A stretch of 64,000 nt of DNA from Acinetobacter bereziniae LMG 1003 = CIP 70.12 (GCF_000368925.1 NZ_KB849756.1:511788-575787), one strand, 5' to 3'. Shown: positions 8,629 to 18,202, numbered from the stretch's first letter. A program made the numbers and translations. The notes: generated by a model not told the origin, from the sequence alone.

Positions 8629-10509
8629 TTAGGCAGATTTTTTCATTTGGTTATGTTTACGAATCGTAATCATCACCAATTGAACAGCCGCAGGTGTTAC
8701 CCCTGGAATACGACTCGCTTGTGCAAGCGTTTCTGGCAATACATTTTTAAGTTTCATGGTAATTTCACGAGAAAGACCTGAAACAGCATCATAGTCAAAA
8801 TCAGCAGGAATTTTGGTATCCTCCAAACGCTTCATTTGAGCAACATCTTCTTGCTGACGGTTGATATAGCCTGCATATTTCACCGCAATTTCAATTTGCT
8901 CACCCACAAATGCAGATACTTCAGAGCCTGTCAATTCCGCAATTTGAGAGAAATTGATATTTGGACGTTTAAGCAAATCAATCGCAGAACACTCTTTGGA
9001 AAGATCTGCACCAGTCATTTCAACGAATTTTTTACCCATCGGGTTATTTGGTGCCGCCCATAGATGTTGCAAACGACCTGTTTCTTTTTCAACTGCTTCC
9101 ATTTTTTCACAATATGCAGCCCAACGCTCATCGTCAACCAAGCCCATTTCACGACCAATCGCTGTTAAACGCTGATCTGCATTGTCTTCTCGAAGCATCA
9201 AACGGTATTCTGCGCGCGAAGTAAACATACGGTACGGTTCTTTAGTCCCTAAAGTAATCAAGTCATCAACCAAAACACCCATATATGCTTCATCACGCTT
9301 AGGTGTCCATTGCTCTTGATCCCAAGCACGACGAGCAGCATTTAAACCTGCCAATAAACCTTGCGCACCGGCTTCTTCATAGCCTGTCGTACCATTGATC
9401 TGACCAGCAAAATACAAGTTATTGATGGATTTTGTTTCTAACGAGAATTTCAACGATTGCGGATTGAAATAATCATATTCAATTGCATAGCCTGGACGAA
9501 GGATATGTGCATTTTCCATACCGCGAATTGAACGTACCAACTCAAACTGAACATCAAATGGCAATGATGTTGAAATACCATTTGGATAAAGCTCATGGGT
9601 GTCCAAGCCTTCAGGCTCTAAGAAAACCTGATGCGAGTCTTTATCAGCAAATTTATGAATTTTGTCTTCAATAGATGGACAATAACGTGGACCAACCCCT
9701 TCAATCACACCTGTATACATCGGTGAGCGATCCAAACCACCACGAATGATTTCATGGGTACGTTCGTTGGTATGCGTAATATAGCAATTCACCTGTTCTG
9801 GATGCATAGACACATCTCCCATGAATGACATGGTTGGAGATGGAAAATCACCCGGTTGTGGGATCATCACAGAAAAGTCAACTGAACGAGCATCAATACG
9901 TGGTGGCGTACCTGTTTTTAAACGCCCCACTGGTAAGTTTAATTCACGTAAACGCGCAGCTAAAGAAATAGAAGGAGGATCACCTGCACGACCGCCCGAC
10001 GAATTATTCAATCCAACGTGAATAACCCCGCCCAAGAATGTACCTGTTGTCAACACAACTGTTTTCGCATCGAAGCGAATACCCATTTGAGTGACGACAC
10101 CCTTCACCGTATCGCCTTCAACGATAAGATCATCAGCGGCTTGTTGAAAAATGTCTAAGTTGGCTTGATTTTCCAAAGTATGACGAATTGCAGCTTTATA
10201 ACGAATACGGTCGGCTTGAGCACGTGTTGCACGGACAGCAGCGCCTTTACGCGAATTCAGGATACGGAATTGGATACCACCTTTATCAGCAGCGAGAGCC
10301 ATTGCTCCACCCAACGCATCGATTTCGCGAACCAGATGAGATTTACCAATCCCGCCAATAGCAGGGTTACAGCTCATCTGCCCTAAAGTCTCAATGTTAT
10401 GAGTCAAAAGCAGAGTCTGTCGACCCATACGCGCCGCAGCAAGTGCTGCTTCCGTACCTGCGTGACCGCCACCGATAACAATGACATCGTAAACTTTAGG
10501 ATAATGCAT
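8629..10509 (-). CDS. mnmG: tRNA uridine-5-carboxymethylaminomethyl modification enzyme MnmG
   Basis: A 626-residue FAD-dependent enzyme which, with MnmE, installs the (carboxymethyl)aminomethyl group on U34 of tRNAs reading split codon boxes. The N-terminal dinucleotide-binding motif is clear (VIVIGGGHAGTEAALAAAR, residues 9-27), followed by the family motifs TLGQMSCNPAIGGIGKSHLV, LNSRKGAAVRATRAQADR, LKTGTPPRID and GTTGYEEAGAQGLLAGLNAA. Length is normal. It is a single transcription unit ending at a strong bidirectional terminator. The ATG at 10509 matches the usual start (MHYPKVYDVIVIGGGHAG). Confidence 0.98.
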   Translation of the reverse strand: MHYPKVYDVIVIGGGHAGTEAALAAARMGRQTLLLTHNIETLGQMSCNPAIGGIGKSHLVREIDALGGAMALAADKGGIQFRILNSRKGAAVRATRAQADRIRYKAAIRHTLENQANLDIFQQAADDLIVEGDTVKGVVTQMGIRFDAKTVVLTTGTFLGGVIHVGLNNSSGGRAGDPPSISLAARLRELNLPVGRLKTGTPPRIDARSVDFSVMIPQPGDFPSPTMSFMGDVSMHPEQVNCYITHTNERTHEIIRGGLDRSPMYTGVIEGVGPRYCPSIEDKIHKFADKDSHQVFLEPEGLDTHELYPNGISTSLPFDVQFELVRSIRGMENAHILRPGYAIEYDYFNPQSLKFSLETKSINNLYFAGQINGTTGYEEAGAQGLLAGLNAARRAWDQEQWTPKRDEAYMGVLVDDLITLGTKEPYRMFTSRAEYRLMLREDNADQRLTAIGREMGLVDDERWAAYCEKMEAVEKETGRLQHLWAAPNNPMGKKFVEMTGADLSKECSAIDLLKRPNINFSQIAELTGSEVSAFVGEQIEIAVKYAGYINRQQEDVAQMKRLEDTKIPADFDYDAVSGLSREITMKLKNVLPETLAQASRIPGVTPAAVQLVMITIRKHNQMKKSA

Positions 10510-10764
10510 AGTGATAAATGAGAGATAAAAAGAATGACAGGAAATTATAGCAAAAATTTACGCTCAGTTTTAGGCGGTTTTACAAAAATTTATCTCACAA
10601 ATCACACTTATTTCCAATTAAACATTTAGATACATAGGCAACATAAATTGACACTTCGTTTCAGTAAGTCCCTACAAATCAAATTTAACTTAGCAAAAAA
10701 CCGCTATACCATGAGAATCACTCAGATAATTAAATTTTCCATCATGAATACAAGGAATACGATT

Positions 10765-11190
10765 ATGAAAAATACATTGTCTAAGATGATGACGGCTTCA
10801 TTGTTGAGTTGTATGGCAATTGGTTTTGCTCATGCTGCTGAGGAAAACACCAGTAAAGCTGAAGTGAAAAAGCAAATTCAGGTGTGTGCTAAGAAAAAGC
10901 AAGGTGATTGGGTCACTTATGCCAATAAAGGTGTAACTTTTAATGGTACGTGTGAACCCAATGAAAATGGTAAGCTTCAATTTAGCTTCCCTGCACCACC
11001 AGCAGGCAGTAACACAACAGGTGCTGCTGCAGCGCCAGAACCTGCGATGGAAAATCGTCCTGCTGTAGAACAAGCTGCTCCTGCAAGTGCTGATGCACCT
11101 GCAACCAATGACGCTTCTCAAGCGGAACAGCCAGCGGTTGAACAACCTAGCCAAGCTGCACCAAGCGAAGACCCAATTCAAGCTCAATAA
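10765..11190 (+). CDS. Small exported protein with a Pro/Ala-rich tail
   Basis: The reading frame is open further upstream, but the ATG at 10765 has an AAGGA site eight bases before it and gives a proper signal peptide, MKNTLSKMMTASLLSCMAIG followed by FAHA, likely cut before AEEN. The mature protein has a short conserved-looking core (KKQIQVCAKKKQGDWVTYA, then KGVTFNGTCEP) with two cysteines that could form a disulfide, and a roughly 60-residue low-complexity tail rich in Pro, Ala and Glu. The predicted product is 141 residues. It is likely periplasmic. I do not recognise a function; similar hypothetical exported proteins are common in Acinetobacter. A strong terminator follows. Confidence 0.7.
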   Translation: MKNTLSKMMTASLLSCMAIGFAHAAEENTSKAEVKKQIQVCAKKKQGDWVTYANKGVTFNGTCEPNENGKLQFSFPAPPAGSNTTGAAAAPEPAMENRPAVEQAAPASADAPATNDASQAEQPAVEQPSQAAPSEDPIQAQ

Positions 11191-11279
11191 TTTCCTCTAA
11201 TTCAACACTTCTTCTTATCTTGATGGAGTGAGTGATAATTTCATTCATCTATGTTGAAAAATGGATAAATGTTGAGATT

Positions 11280-11312
11280 AAAAGAGATTCCGTTTAACGG
11301 GATCTCTTTTTT
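11280..11312 (+). terminator. Terminator after the small exported protein
   Basis: Stem AAAAGAGATTCCG / CGGGATCTCTTTT (one G-T pair) with loop TTTAA, ending in a T-run. Confidence 0.85.
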
Positions 11313-11683
11313 ATATTCAGGGATCCTATAGTTAAACCACCTGATTATTCATACAAGTGATTTAATTTCAATCATGTATATCCAATGAACTTTATGCTTT
11401 ATACAAATTGTTAGGAGTTTTGGTGATTCATTTATTTTTTGGGATTTAAAATTAGGGATAGTCTTTGAATGACCACTTGAATCCACTCCACTTATTCTAA
11501 ATATAAAATATTGTATTTATTAATTTTTTAATAAAATTTATTATTCTCCAAAAGAGTATTTTTTTTAATTATTCATCAGTCATGTTTTTTATTTTTATAT
11601 TTTGATTGTTTCGATTACACTCAATTTTGAGTAAGGAATATTCACCTGTTTAAATGATTTAAAACAACAAAAAGGATGAAACT
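11313..11683. other. A/T-rich spacer upstream of the bile acid:sodium symporter-type gene
   Basis: About 370 bases without a gene. The last bases carry an AAAGGATG ribosome site for the transporter gene. I see no repeat or RNA. Confidence 0.5.
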
Positions 11684-12562
11684 ATGGATTCAGGAATAAT
11701 CACCATCATGCTTCCACTCGCCCTCGCCATCATTATGATTGGTTTGGGCTTAGAGCTCACTCCGAAAGATTTCGCTCGGGTATCAAAACATCCCAAAGCG
11801 GTTTTGATTGCATTATTTTGTCAATTGGTACTTTTGGTCGGTATCGCCTTTGTCATCTGTAAAGTACTCGCCCTACCACCTTTACTCGCAGTTGGATTAA
11901 TGTTACTCGCTGCATCACCAGGTGGAAGTACCGCAAATTTATTTAGCTATTTATTTAAAGGTGACATTGCACTGAATATTACCTTGACTGCAATTAATTC
12001 TGTGATCGCAGCTTTTACCCTCCCTCTGATTGTTAACTTCTCCATTCAATACTTTATGAATGATGGACAGCAAATCAGTATGCAGTTCAGCAAAATTCTT
12101 CAGGTTTTTGCAATTATTTTAGTTCCTGTCTGTATCGGTATGCTGATTCGACATTATGCACCTCATTTTACGGAAAAATTAAATAAACCATTGCGCATTT
12201 TCTCAGTGGTCTTCTTGATACTCATCATTATCGGAGCAATTGCTAAAGAGCGCGCACATATTCTGGAATATCTCACTCAAGTCGGTTTAGCTACAGTAAT
12301 TTTCTGTATTTGTAGTTTGCTCATCGGTTATTTTGTCCCAAGATTATTAGGTATCAATAGTGCGCAAGCACGTGCTTGCGCTTTTGAAATAGGTATTCAT
12401 AACAGTACCTTGGCAATGACCATCGCATTGACGGTCATGGCAAATTCAACAGTGGCAATGCCTGCTGCAGTTTATTCGATATTTATGTATATTTTTGCAG
12501 CGATATTTGGTGCATTGATTTCAAGACATGCCACGCAAGAATCTGTAATTGAACGTGCATGA
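11684..12562 (+). CDS. Bile acid:sodium symporter (BASS) family transporter
   Basis: A 292-residue integral membrane protein with about nine to ten hydrophobic helices. It shows family features: LPLALAIIMIGLGLELTPKDF at the N terminus, MLLAASPGGSTANLFSYLFKGD (residues 85-107, the sodium-site region) and FEIGIHNSTLAMTIALTV near residue 238. Such proteins carry organic anions with sodium across the inner membrane; in bacteria the true substrate is often pantoate, keto acids or other small acids, so bile acid is not implied. The start has a good AAGGATGAAACT leader. It is a single gene with its own terminator. Confidence 0.88.
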   Translation: MDSGIITIMLPLALAIIMIGLGLELTPKDFARVSKHPKAVLIALFCQLVLLVGIAFVICKVLALPPLLAVGLMLLAASPGGSTANLFSYLFKGDIALNITLTAINSVIAAFTLPLIVNFSIQYFMNDGQQISMQFSKILQVFAIILVPVCIGMLIRHYAPHFTEKLNKPLRIFSVVFLILIIIGAIAKERAHILEYLTQVGLATVIFCICSLLIGYFVPRLLGINSAQARACAFEIGIHNSTLAMTIALTVMANSTVAMPAAVYSIFMYIFAAIFGALISRHATQESVIERA

Positions 12563-12582
12563 AAAATGATCCTATAAAACCG

Positions 12583-12612
12583 AAGTGGATGTTGATACAT
12601 CCACTTTTTTTA
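12583..12612 (+). terminator. Terminator after the BASS transporter
   Basis: Perfect 9-bp stem AAGTGGATG / CATCCACTT, loop TTGATA, followed by TTTTT. Confidence 0.88.
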
Positions 12613-12688
12613 TTTTGGCTGAAGCTAGGCGCACCTTGACAGTTTCCGTTACAATATTGGCTTTAAGAAAACGATTTAGGTCTTTCCC

Positions 12689-13591
12689 GTGAAGTGGTTA
12701 CAAATTCATATTACAGTTGAACAAGCTCAAGTTGATTTTACTGAAACTTTATTAAGTTCTTTAGGTGCAGTAAGTGTGACGCTCGATGATGCTGAAAATC
12801 AAGACTTGCTTGAGCCTCTTCCAGGTGAAACACCTTTATGGAATAAAGTCATTGTTACAGGCATTTACGCTCAAGAAGACCATGAAGAAATCGATGTAGC
12901 GGCTTTAGAGACATTTATTCGCACTCAACTCCCGACTGCCCCAATGAAAAGTGAGTTCCTCGAAGACCAAGTTTGGGAACGCTCTTGGATGGACTACTAT
13001 GAACCTATTCAAATTGGTGAAAAATACTGGATCGTACCTGAGTGGTTAGAGCCTCCTGAAGCTGATGCTGTCAATATCAAACTTGATCCGGGCTTAGCCT
13101 TTGGTACAGGCAACCATGCATCCACCTTCCTTTGCTTGCAATGGCTGGGTAAAACTGATGTTAAAGACAAAATTGTGATTGATTATGGTTGTGGCTCAGG
13201 CATTTTGGGTGTTGCAGCATTGTTATTAGGCGCAAAAAAAGTCTATGCAACTGATATTGACCCACAAGCAGTCTTAGCGACAAAACAAAATGCTGAGTTG
13301 AATGGTGTACTTGAAAATCTTTATGTCGGGCTTCCAGAAGAATTTAACGAAACGTTTAAGGCTCAACAAGCAGATGTACTGGTTGCAAATATTCTTGCTG
13401 GTCCATTGATGTCCCTTGCCGAAGAATTCTCAACTTTAATTAAATCTGAGGGCGAGTTCGCACTTGCAGGTGTAATTGAAGAGCAAGTTGCTGATGTTTC
13501 TAGTGTTTATTCTGAATTTTTTGATATAGTAGAGGTAGAGAAACGCGAAGAAAACTGGTGCAGAATTTCTGGTTCGCGTAAGAAATTTTAA
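12689..13591 (+). CDS. prmA: Ribosomal protein L11 methyltransferase
   Basis: A 300-residue SAM-dependent methyltransferase that trimethylates ribosomal protein L11. The N-terminal substrate-binding domain (MKWLQIHITVEQAQ, FLEDQVWERSWMDYYEPIQIG) is followed by the Rossmann domain with LDPGLAFGTGNHASTFLCL, VIDYGCGSGILGVAALLLGA (SAM motif I near residue 165) and the NPPY-like VANILAGPL. The start is GTG at 12689, chosen because the product then begins with the conserved MKWLQ. It is followed after 21 bases by a zinc-ribbon membrane protein gene, as in many relatives, so the two are probably one operon. Confidence 0.96.
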   Translation: MKWLQIHITVEQAQVDFTETLLSSLGAVSVTLDDAENQDLLEPLPGETPLWNKVIVTGIYAQEDHEEIDVAALETFIRTQLPTAPMKSEFLEDQVWERSWMDYYEPIQIGEKYWIVPEWLEPPEADAVNIKLDPGLAFGTGNHASTFLCLQWLGKTDVKDKIVIDYGCGSGILGVAALLLGAKKVYATDIDPQAVLATKQNAELNGVLENLYVGLPEEFNETFKAQQADVLVANILAGPLMSLAEEFSTLIKSEGEFALAGVIEEQVADVSSVYSEFFDIVEVEKREENWCRISGSRKKF

Positions 13592-13612
13592 TCGATGAAT
13601 ATTTAACTATCT

Positions 13613-14470
13613 ATGGCTGAAAAACAAACCCGCTGCCCTAATTGTGCTTCAATTTATAAAGTGTCAGTTACACAGCTTACTGTTGCGCAAGGTATGGTTT
13701 GTTGTCCAAAATGTGGCGATAACTTTAATGCACTGGTTCATCTTCAGCCCTCTCCTTCTGATCAGCAAGCGATAAATACCCCTGAAACAGCACACAAATC
13801 GAATCAGGAGTCTTTTGATAATCGTCGGAATGAAACCAGCGTGCTGGATATATTCAATCGTAAAGTTGAACATTCCAATATAGATCTGAGAACCTACTTA
13901 AATAATTTGAACTACTTTAATAATGAACCTGTTCATAATATTCCCAGTTTAAATCTATCGAAGGGACTCAATCACAAAGGCGATGATCTGCTCAAACCGA
14001 AAAGTACTTTGTATTATCTGGCTTGGAGTTTCATTAATCTTTCATTGCTTAGCATTTTAATGTTCCAAATTGTTTGGTTTAACCCAAACTTGACTGACCG
14101 CTATCCTGCAATCAATACTGTTTTCACCAAAGCATGTTCAGTTTTTCATTGTGATACTGTTGATCAACGTTACAAACATATCGTGATTAGTAATCTCAGA
14201 GTAAAGGCAATTGATTCACAACAAACTCAATTTTCAGGTCAAATCAATAATCAGTACTCTAAAAGTTTAGAGCTCCCGATAATAAAGGTCACACTCAAAG
14301 CAAATGATAAAATAGTCAAAACTTATTCAATCCCAGCTGAAGACTATCTCATCAAGAGTTTGATAGGAATTAAACGAATTCCACAAAATAGCCCATATCC
14401 TTTTAAATTTGTCATTACAGAGCCTAGAAAAAGTTTTGATGACTATCAATTAGACGTCATTCATCCATAA
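13613..14470 (+). CDS. Zinc-ribbon plus DUF3426 membrane protein
   Basis: A 285-residue protein. Residues 8-34 form an MJ0042-type zinc ribbon with two CxxC pairs (Cys8/Cys11 and Cys31/Cys34). A polar linker runs to about residue 135. One transmembrane helix (YLAWSFINLSLLSILMFQIV) lies near 140-160. The periplasmic-side DUF3426 domain follows (FHCDTVDQRYKHIVISNLRV, then the AIDSQQTQFSGQINN stretch), ending at 285. This architecture is common next to prmA and fis. Function is unknown. A hairpin follows the stop. Confidence 0.82.
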   Translation: MAEKQTRCPNCASIYKVSVTQLTVAQGMVCCPKCGDNFNALVHLQPSPSDQQAINTPETAHKSNQESFDNRRNETSVLDIFNRKVEHSNIDLRTYLNNLNYFNNEPVHNIPSLNLSKGLNHKGDDLLKPKSTLYYLAWSFINLSLLSILMFQIVWFNPNLTDRYPAINTVFTKACSVFHCDTVDQRYKHIVISNLRVKAIDSQQTQFSGQINNQYSKSLELPIIKVTLKANDKIVKTYSIPAEDYLIKSLIGIKRIPQNSPYPFKFVITEPRKSFDDYQLDVIHP

Positions 14471-14479
14471 AATTAAAAA

Positions 14480-14513
14480 AAACTACAAAAAAATGAAAAA
14501 AAATGTAGTTTTC
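14480..14513 (+). terminator. Hairpin after the DUF3426 gene
   Basis: AAAACTACA / TGTAGTTTT 9-bp stem with an A-rich 16-base loop and a short T-rich tail. Confidence 0.6.
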
Positions 14514-14844
14514 TTGCTCATTTTTTCTGAGACAATGCTATCATACGCGCCACGAAAGCTTTGTCCTGCAAACTCCTCGCAATTTTTCACAAAAACTACT
14601 GTTTTGTTATGTGCTTTATATCCAATATCGCGCAAGTAGAACATTTTTTTGTTTAAAAGAGTGTAGTAACAAATATTAATCTATTGTTACGCTTATTTTT
14701 CACTCAACTCGACGATTTGTGGCAAGCTAATTGTTCTTGTTTTAGAGCCAACCGTTTTAGGATCTAAAACGGGGCTCAGATTTTTTTAGACCACATTTAT
14801 ATTGCTTTACCCAAGCAATATTTTGATTTTTCGGATTAACTCGC
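14514..14844 (+). ncRNA. fis leader / candidate small RNA ending in a terminator
   Basis: The 330 bases before fis hold no ORF but do hold a very stable terminator-like hairpin at 14745-14787, only 58 bases before the fis ATG. A sequence resembling a -10 box (TATCAT, near 14540) lies at the other end. Either a ~240-base small RNA is made here and terminated, or the fis transcript is attenuated. Neither is proven; promoter calls are weak. Confidence 0.35.
14745..14787 (+). terminator. Strong terminator-like hairpin in the fis leader
   Basis: GAGCC (14745-14749), two unpaired A, CCGTTTTAG paired with CTAAAACGG (14752-14760 / 14764-14772), then GGCTC (14773-14777), followed by AGATTTTTTT. 14 base pairs and a T7 tail make it a convincing intrinsic terminator upstream of a coding region. 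Confidence 0.75.
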
Positions 14845-15114
14845 ATGAATAGCAAATCTCCTATTTTTACTGCACAATCTGATGTCGCTCTTCGTATTCA
14901 CGTAGATCGCGCAGTTCGTCACTATTTTGCACAATTGCAAGGTGAGCAACCATCTCAAGTGTACGATATGGTGCTAGCAGAAATGGAGAAACCTCTTTTA
15001 TCTGTCGTTCTAGAATATACGCGCGGGAATCAGACACGCGCTGCTGAAATTCTCGGACTAAACCGCGGAACTTTACGCAAAAAGTTAAAAGCTCACGGTT
15101 TAATGAGTGAATAA
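14845..15114 (+). CDS. fis: Nucleoid protein Fis
   Basis: An 89-residue DNA-bending protein of the Fis family. The C-terminal helix-turn-helix is intact (LEYTRGNQTRAAEILGLNR, then GTLRKKLKAHGLM). The N-terminal half carries the dimer and beta-hairpin region. Fis activates rRNA and many growth-phase promoters and shapes the chromosome in fast growth. It stands between a leader hairpin and a strong terminator, so it is a single-gene unit, which differs from the dusB-fis operon of enteric bacteria. It has the family's usual size. Confidence 0.95.
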   Translation: MNSKSPIFTAQSDVALRIHVDRAVRHYFAQLQGEQPSQVYDMVLAEMEKPLLSVVLEYTRGNQTRAAEILGLNRGTLRKKLKAHGLMSE

Positions 15115-15119
15115 ATGAT

Positions 15120-15150
15120 AAAATGCTCACGGCTTGCGTGGGCATTTTTT
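15120..15150 (+). terminator. Terminator after fis
   Basis: AAAATGCTCACG / CGTGGGCATTTT stem (one T-G pair), loop GCTTG, T-run. Confidence 0.9.
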
Positions 15151-15208
15151 TTACCTACGTTTTGCCTACCTGTTCAATCTCTAGACTTAAAAACTGTTGA
15201 CGAAGATC

Positions 15209-16783
15209 ATGACTATTAAACGCGCTTTAATCTCTGTTTCTGATAAAACCGGGATCGTTGAATTTGCCCAGAACCTTGTTGCTCTTGGGGTAGAAATTTT
15301 ATCTACTGGTGGTACATATAAGTTGCTTAAAGACAACAATGTCGCTGTAGTTGAAGTTTCAGAGCACACTGGCTTCCCTGAAATGATGGATGGTCGCGTA
15401 AAAACATTACATCCTAAAATTCATGGTGGCATCTTGGCTCGTCGTGGACTAGACGAAGCTGTCATGGCTGAACACAATATTGATGCGATTGATCTTGTTG
15501 TTGTAAACCTTTATCCATTTGCCGCAACTGTTGCTAAACCAAATTGTTCTCTTGCTGATGCAATTGAAAATATTGATATTGGTGGTCCAACAATGGTTCG
15601 TGCTGCTGCAAAAAATCATGCATCTGTGGGCATTGTGGTAAACGCAGCCGATTATGCAACGGTGATCAATGAACTCAAGACTGAGGGTGCACTATCTTAT
15701 GCAACTCGTTTTGATTTGGCAGTAAAAGCTTTTGAACATACTGCACAATATGATGGCATGATTGCATCTTACTTAGGCGCTCGAGTAGGTAAAGAAGAAG
15801 GTCAAGCAGATAAATTTGCACGTACTTTCAATACACAATTAAATAAAGTACAAGACCTGCGTTATGGTGAAAATCCTCACCAGTCTGCTGCTTTCTATGT
15901 TGAAGCAACTGCAACTGAAGCATCAGTTTCTACTGCAAAACAGTTACAGGGTAAAGAACTCTCTTATAACAATATCGCTGATACAGATGCAGCTTTAGAA
16001 TGTGTGAAATCATTTGCTAAACCAGCTTGCGTGATCGTAAAACATGCCAACCCTTGTGGTGTTGCTGTATCACTTGATGGGATTCAAACAGCTTATGATC
16101 TTGCTTATGCAACAGATCCAGAATCAGCTTTTGGCGGCATCATTGCATTTAACCGCGAACTTGATGTAGCAACTGCTCAAGCGATTGTCGATCGTCAGTT
16201 CGTTGAAGTGATCATTGCACCTAGCATTGCAGATGGCGTTCTTGAAGTGACTGGTGCCAAGAAAAACGTTCGTGTCTTAGTTTGTGGCGAATTGCCAAAA
16301 ATTGATGAACGTGCTGCACAATATGACTATAAACGTGTTAATGGCGGTTTACTTGTTCAAGACCAAGATCTTGGCATGATCACCAAGGATGATCTTAAAG
16401 TCGTAACAAAACGTGCTCCTACTGAAGCTGAAATTGATGATTTGATCTTCGCATGGAAAGTTGCGAAATATGTTAAATCAAATGCAATTGTCTATGCTAA
16501 AGGTCGTCAAACTATCGGTGTAGGTGCAGGTCAAATGAGCCGTGTCAACTCAGCACGTATTGCGGCTATTAAAGCTGAGCATGCTGGCTTAGTGGTTGAA
16601 GGTGCGGTAATGGCATCTGATGCATTCTTCCCATTCCGTGATGGTATTGATAATGCTGCAAAAGCAGGTATTAAATGTATTATTCAACCAGGCGGTTCTA
16701 TGCGTGATGAAGAAACCATTGCAGCAGCTGATGAAGCTGGAATCGCTATGGTCTTTACAGGTATGCGTCATTTCCGTCATTAA
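15209..16783 (+). CDS. purH: Bifunctional AICAR transformylase/IMP cyclohydrolase
   Basis: The last two steps of purine synthesis to IMP. The ATG at 15209 begins MTIKRALISVSDKTGIVEFA, the usual N terminus; an in-frame TTG at 15197 is less likely. The N-terminal cyclohydrolase domain (residues 1-200: STGGTYKLLKD, EMMDGRVKTLHPKIHGGIL) is followed by the transformylase domain with LRYGENPHQSAAFY, IVKHANPCGVA and ESAFGGIIAFNREL. Product 524 residues, normal length. purD lies next on the same strand 135 bases on, with a hairpin lacking a T-run between them, so read-through to purD is plausible. Confidence 0.97.
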   Translation: MTIKRALISVSDKTGIVEFAQNLVALGVEILSTGGTYKLLKDNNVAVVEVSEHTGFPEMMDGRVKTLHPKIHGGILARRGLDEAVMAEHNIDAIDLVVVNLYPFAATVAKPNCSLADAIENIDIGGPTMVRAAAKNHASVGIVVNAADYATVINELKTEGALSYATRFDLAVKAFEHTAQYDGMIASYLGARVGKEEGQADKFARTFNTQLNKVQDLRYGENPHQSAAFYVEATATEASVSTAKQLQGKELSYNNIADTDAALECVKSFAKPACVIVKHANPCGVAVSLDGIQTAYDLAYATDPESAFGGIIAFNRELDVATAQAIVDRQFVEVIIAPSIADGVLEVTGAKKNVRVLVCGELPKIDERAAQYDYKRVNGGLLVQDQDLGMITKDDLKVVTKRAPTEAEIDDLIFAWKVAKYVKSNAIVYAKGRQTIGVGAGQMSRVNSARIAAIKAEHAGLVVEGAVMASDAFFPFRDGIDNAAKAGIKCIIQPGGSMRDEETIAAADEAGIAMVFTGMRHFRH

Positions 16784-16813
16784 TTTACGATAAATCAAAT
16801 TAGAAAATTCACC

Positions 16814-16843
16814 CAAATCCTCCTTTATAAAAAGGGGGATTTG
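16814..16843 (+). repeat. Hairpin between purH and purD
   Basis: CAAATCCTCCTTT / AAAGGGGGATTTG stem with a 4-base loop. No T-run follows, so it may protect or partly attenuate the transcript rather than terminate it. Confidence 0.6.
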
Positions 16844-16918
16844 TTACGAAATATAGGACGCTTTAAATTCCCGCCTCACCAATAAATGAGAGGAAAGAAT
16901 TTAAAAAGGATACATTCA

Positions 16919-18202
16919 ATGAACATTTTAGTTTTGGGTAATGGCGGTCGTGAACATGCACTTGCATGGAAAATCGCTCAAGATGAAAAAGTCACAAAAG
17001 TGTTTGTTGCACCTGGCAATGCAGGTACAGCTACAGAGCATAAATGTGAAAATGTTGCGCTCGACATCCTCGACAACCCTGCAATTATTCACTTTGCTAA
17101 GAATAATGCAGTCGATTTAATTGTTGTTGGTCCAGAAGCACCACTTGTAAATGGTGTTGTAGATGCAGGTCGAGCTGCTGGACTTAAAATTTGGGGACCT
17201 ACTCAATTCGCTGCTCAGCTTGAGGGTTCAAAAGCTTTTGCTAAGCATTTCTTAAAACGCCACAATATTCCAACCGCCTTCTATGATGTGTTCACAGAAG
17301 TAGATGCGGCGAAAGCATTCGTAGAAAAAAATGGCGCGCCGATAGTGATTAAAGCTGACGGTCTTGCTGCAGGTAAAGGCGTTATTGTTGCAATGACCAA
17401 TCAAGAAGCATTTGATGCGATTGATGACATGCTTGCAGGCAATAAGTTCGGCGATGCTGGTTCTCGTGTTGTGATTGAACAATTCCTTGCAGGTGAAGAA
17501 GCGTCTTTCATCTGTATGATTGATGGTGAAAACATTCTTCCAATGGCAACATCACAAGACCATAAGCGTATTTTTGAAGGCGATCAAGGACCAAATACTG
17601 GTGGTATGGGGGCGTACTCTCCTGCCCCTGTGGTCACAGCTGAAGTCTTTGATAAAGTGATGAAAGAAGTGATGCGTCCAACTGTAGATGGCATGAAAGC
17701 AGATGGTCATGTTTATACAGGTTTCCTCTATGCAGGTTTAATGATTGATGATGAAGGTCAACCACGTGTGATTGAATTCAACTGTCGTTTTGGTGATCCT
17801 GAAACACAACCGATCATGATGCGTTTAAAATCATCTTTGGTTGATTTGGTTGAAGCGGGTATCGACGGTCAACTTCCGGCAGAAGCTGAATGGGATGAGC
17901 GTAAAACTGTAGGGATCGTTCTCGCATCGAAAGGTTATCCTGAAACTTCGAGCAAAGATGATGTCATTTCTGGTTTAGATACAGAAATGGCTGATGCAAA
18001 AGTATTCCATGCAGGCACGGCTAAAAATGCCAATGGTGAGATTGTCACTGCGGGTGGTCGAGTACTTTGCGTGACTGCTTTAGGTAACACAATTGGTGAA
18101 GCACAGGCGAAAGCTTTAGAACTTTGCCAAAAAGTAACTTTTGATGGTGTTCAATATCGTAAAGATATCGGTTACCGCGCAATTGCACGTGAAAATGCCT
18201 AA
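16919..18202 (+). CDS. purD: Phosphoribosylamine-glycine ligase (GAR synthetase)
   Basis: An ATP-grasp ligase for the second step of purine synthesis. The ATG at 16919 gives the canonical start MNILVLGNGGREHALAWKIA and has AAAAAGGA before it; the frame is open 11 codons further up but that extension has no support. Motifs include VVGPEAPLVNGVVDAGRAAG, KADGLAAGKGVIVA, DHKRIFEGDQGPNTGGMGAY and IEFNCRFGDPETQ. 427 residues, normal size. It follows purH, and a strong terminator ends the unit. Confidence 0.97.
   Translation: MNILVLGNGGREHALAWKIAQDEKVTKVFVAPGNAGTATEHKCENVALDILDNPAIIHFAKNNAVDLIVVGPEAPLVNGVVDAGRAAGLKIWGPTQFAAQLEGSKAFAKHFLKRHNIPTAFYDVFTEVDAAKAFVEKNGAPIVIKADGLAAGKGVIVAMTNQEAFDAIDDMLAGNKFGDAGSRVVIEQFLAGEEASFICMIDGENILPMATSQDHKRIFEGDQGPNTGGMGAYSPAPVVTAEVFDKVMKEVMRPTVDGMKADGHVYTGFLYAGLMIDDEGQPRVIEFNCRFGDPETQPIMMRLKSSLVDLVEAGIDGQLPAEAEWDERKTVGIVLASKGYPETSSKDDVISGLDTEMADAKVFHAGTAKNANGEIVTAGGRVLCVTALGNTIGEAQAKALELCQKVTFDGVQYRKDIGYRAIARENA

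Noticed and set aside
10648..10764. 39-codon upstream extension of the exported protein gene
   Set aside because: Would hide the signal peptide; the ATG at 10765 has the ribosome site.
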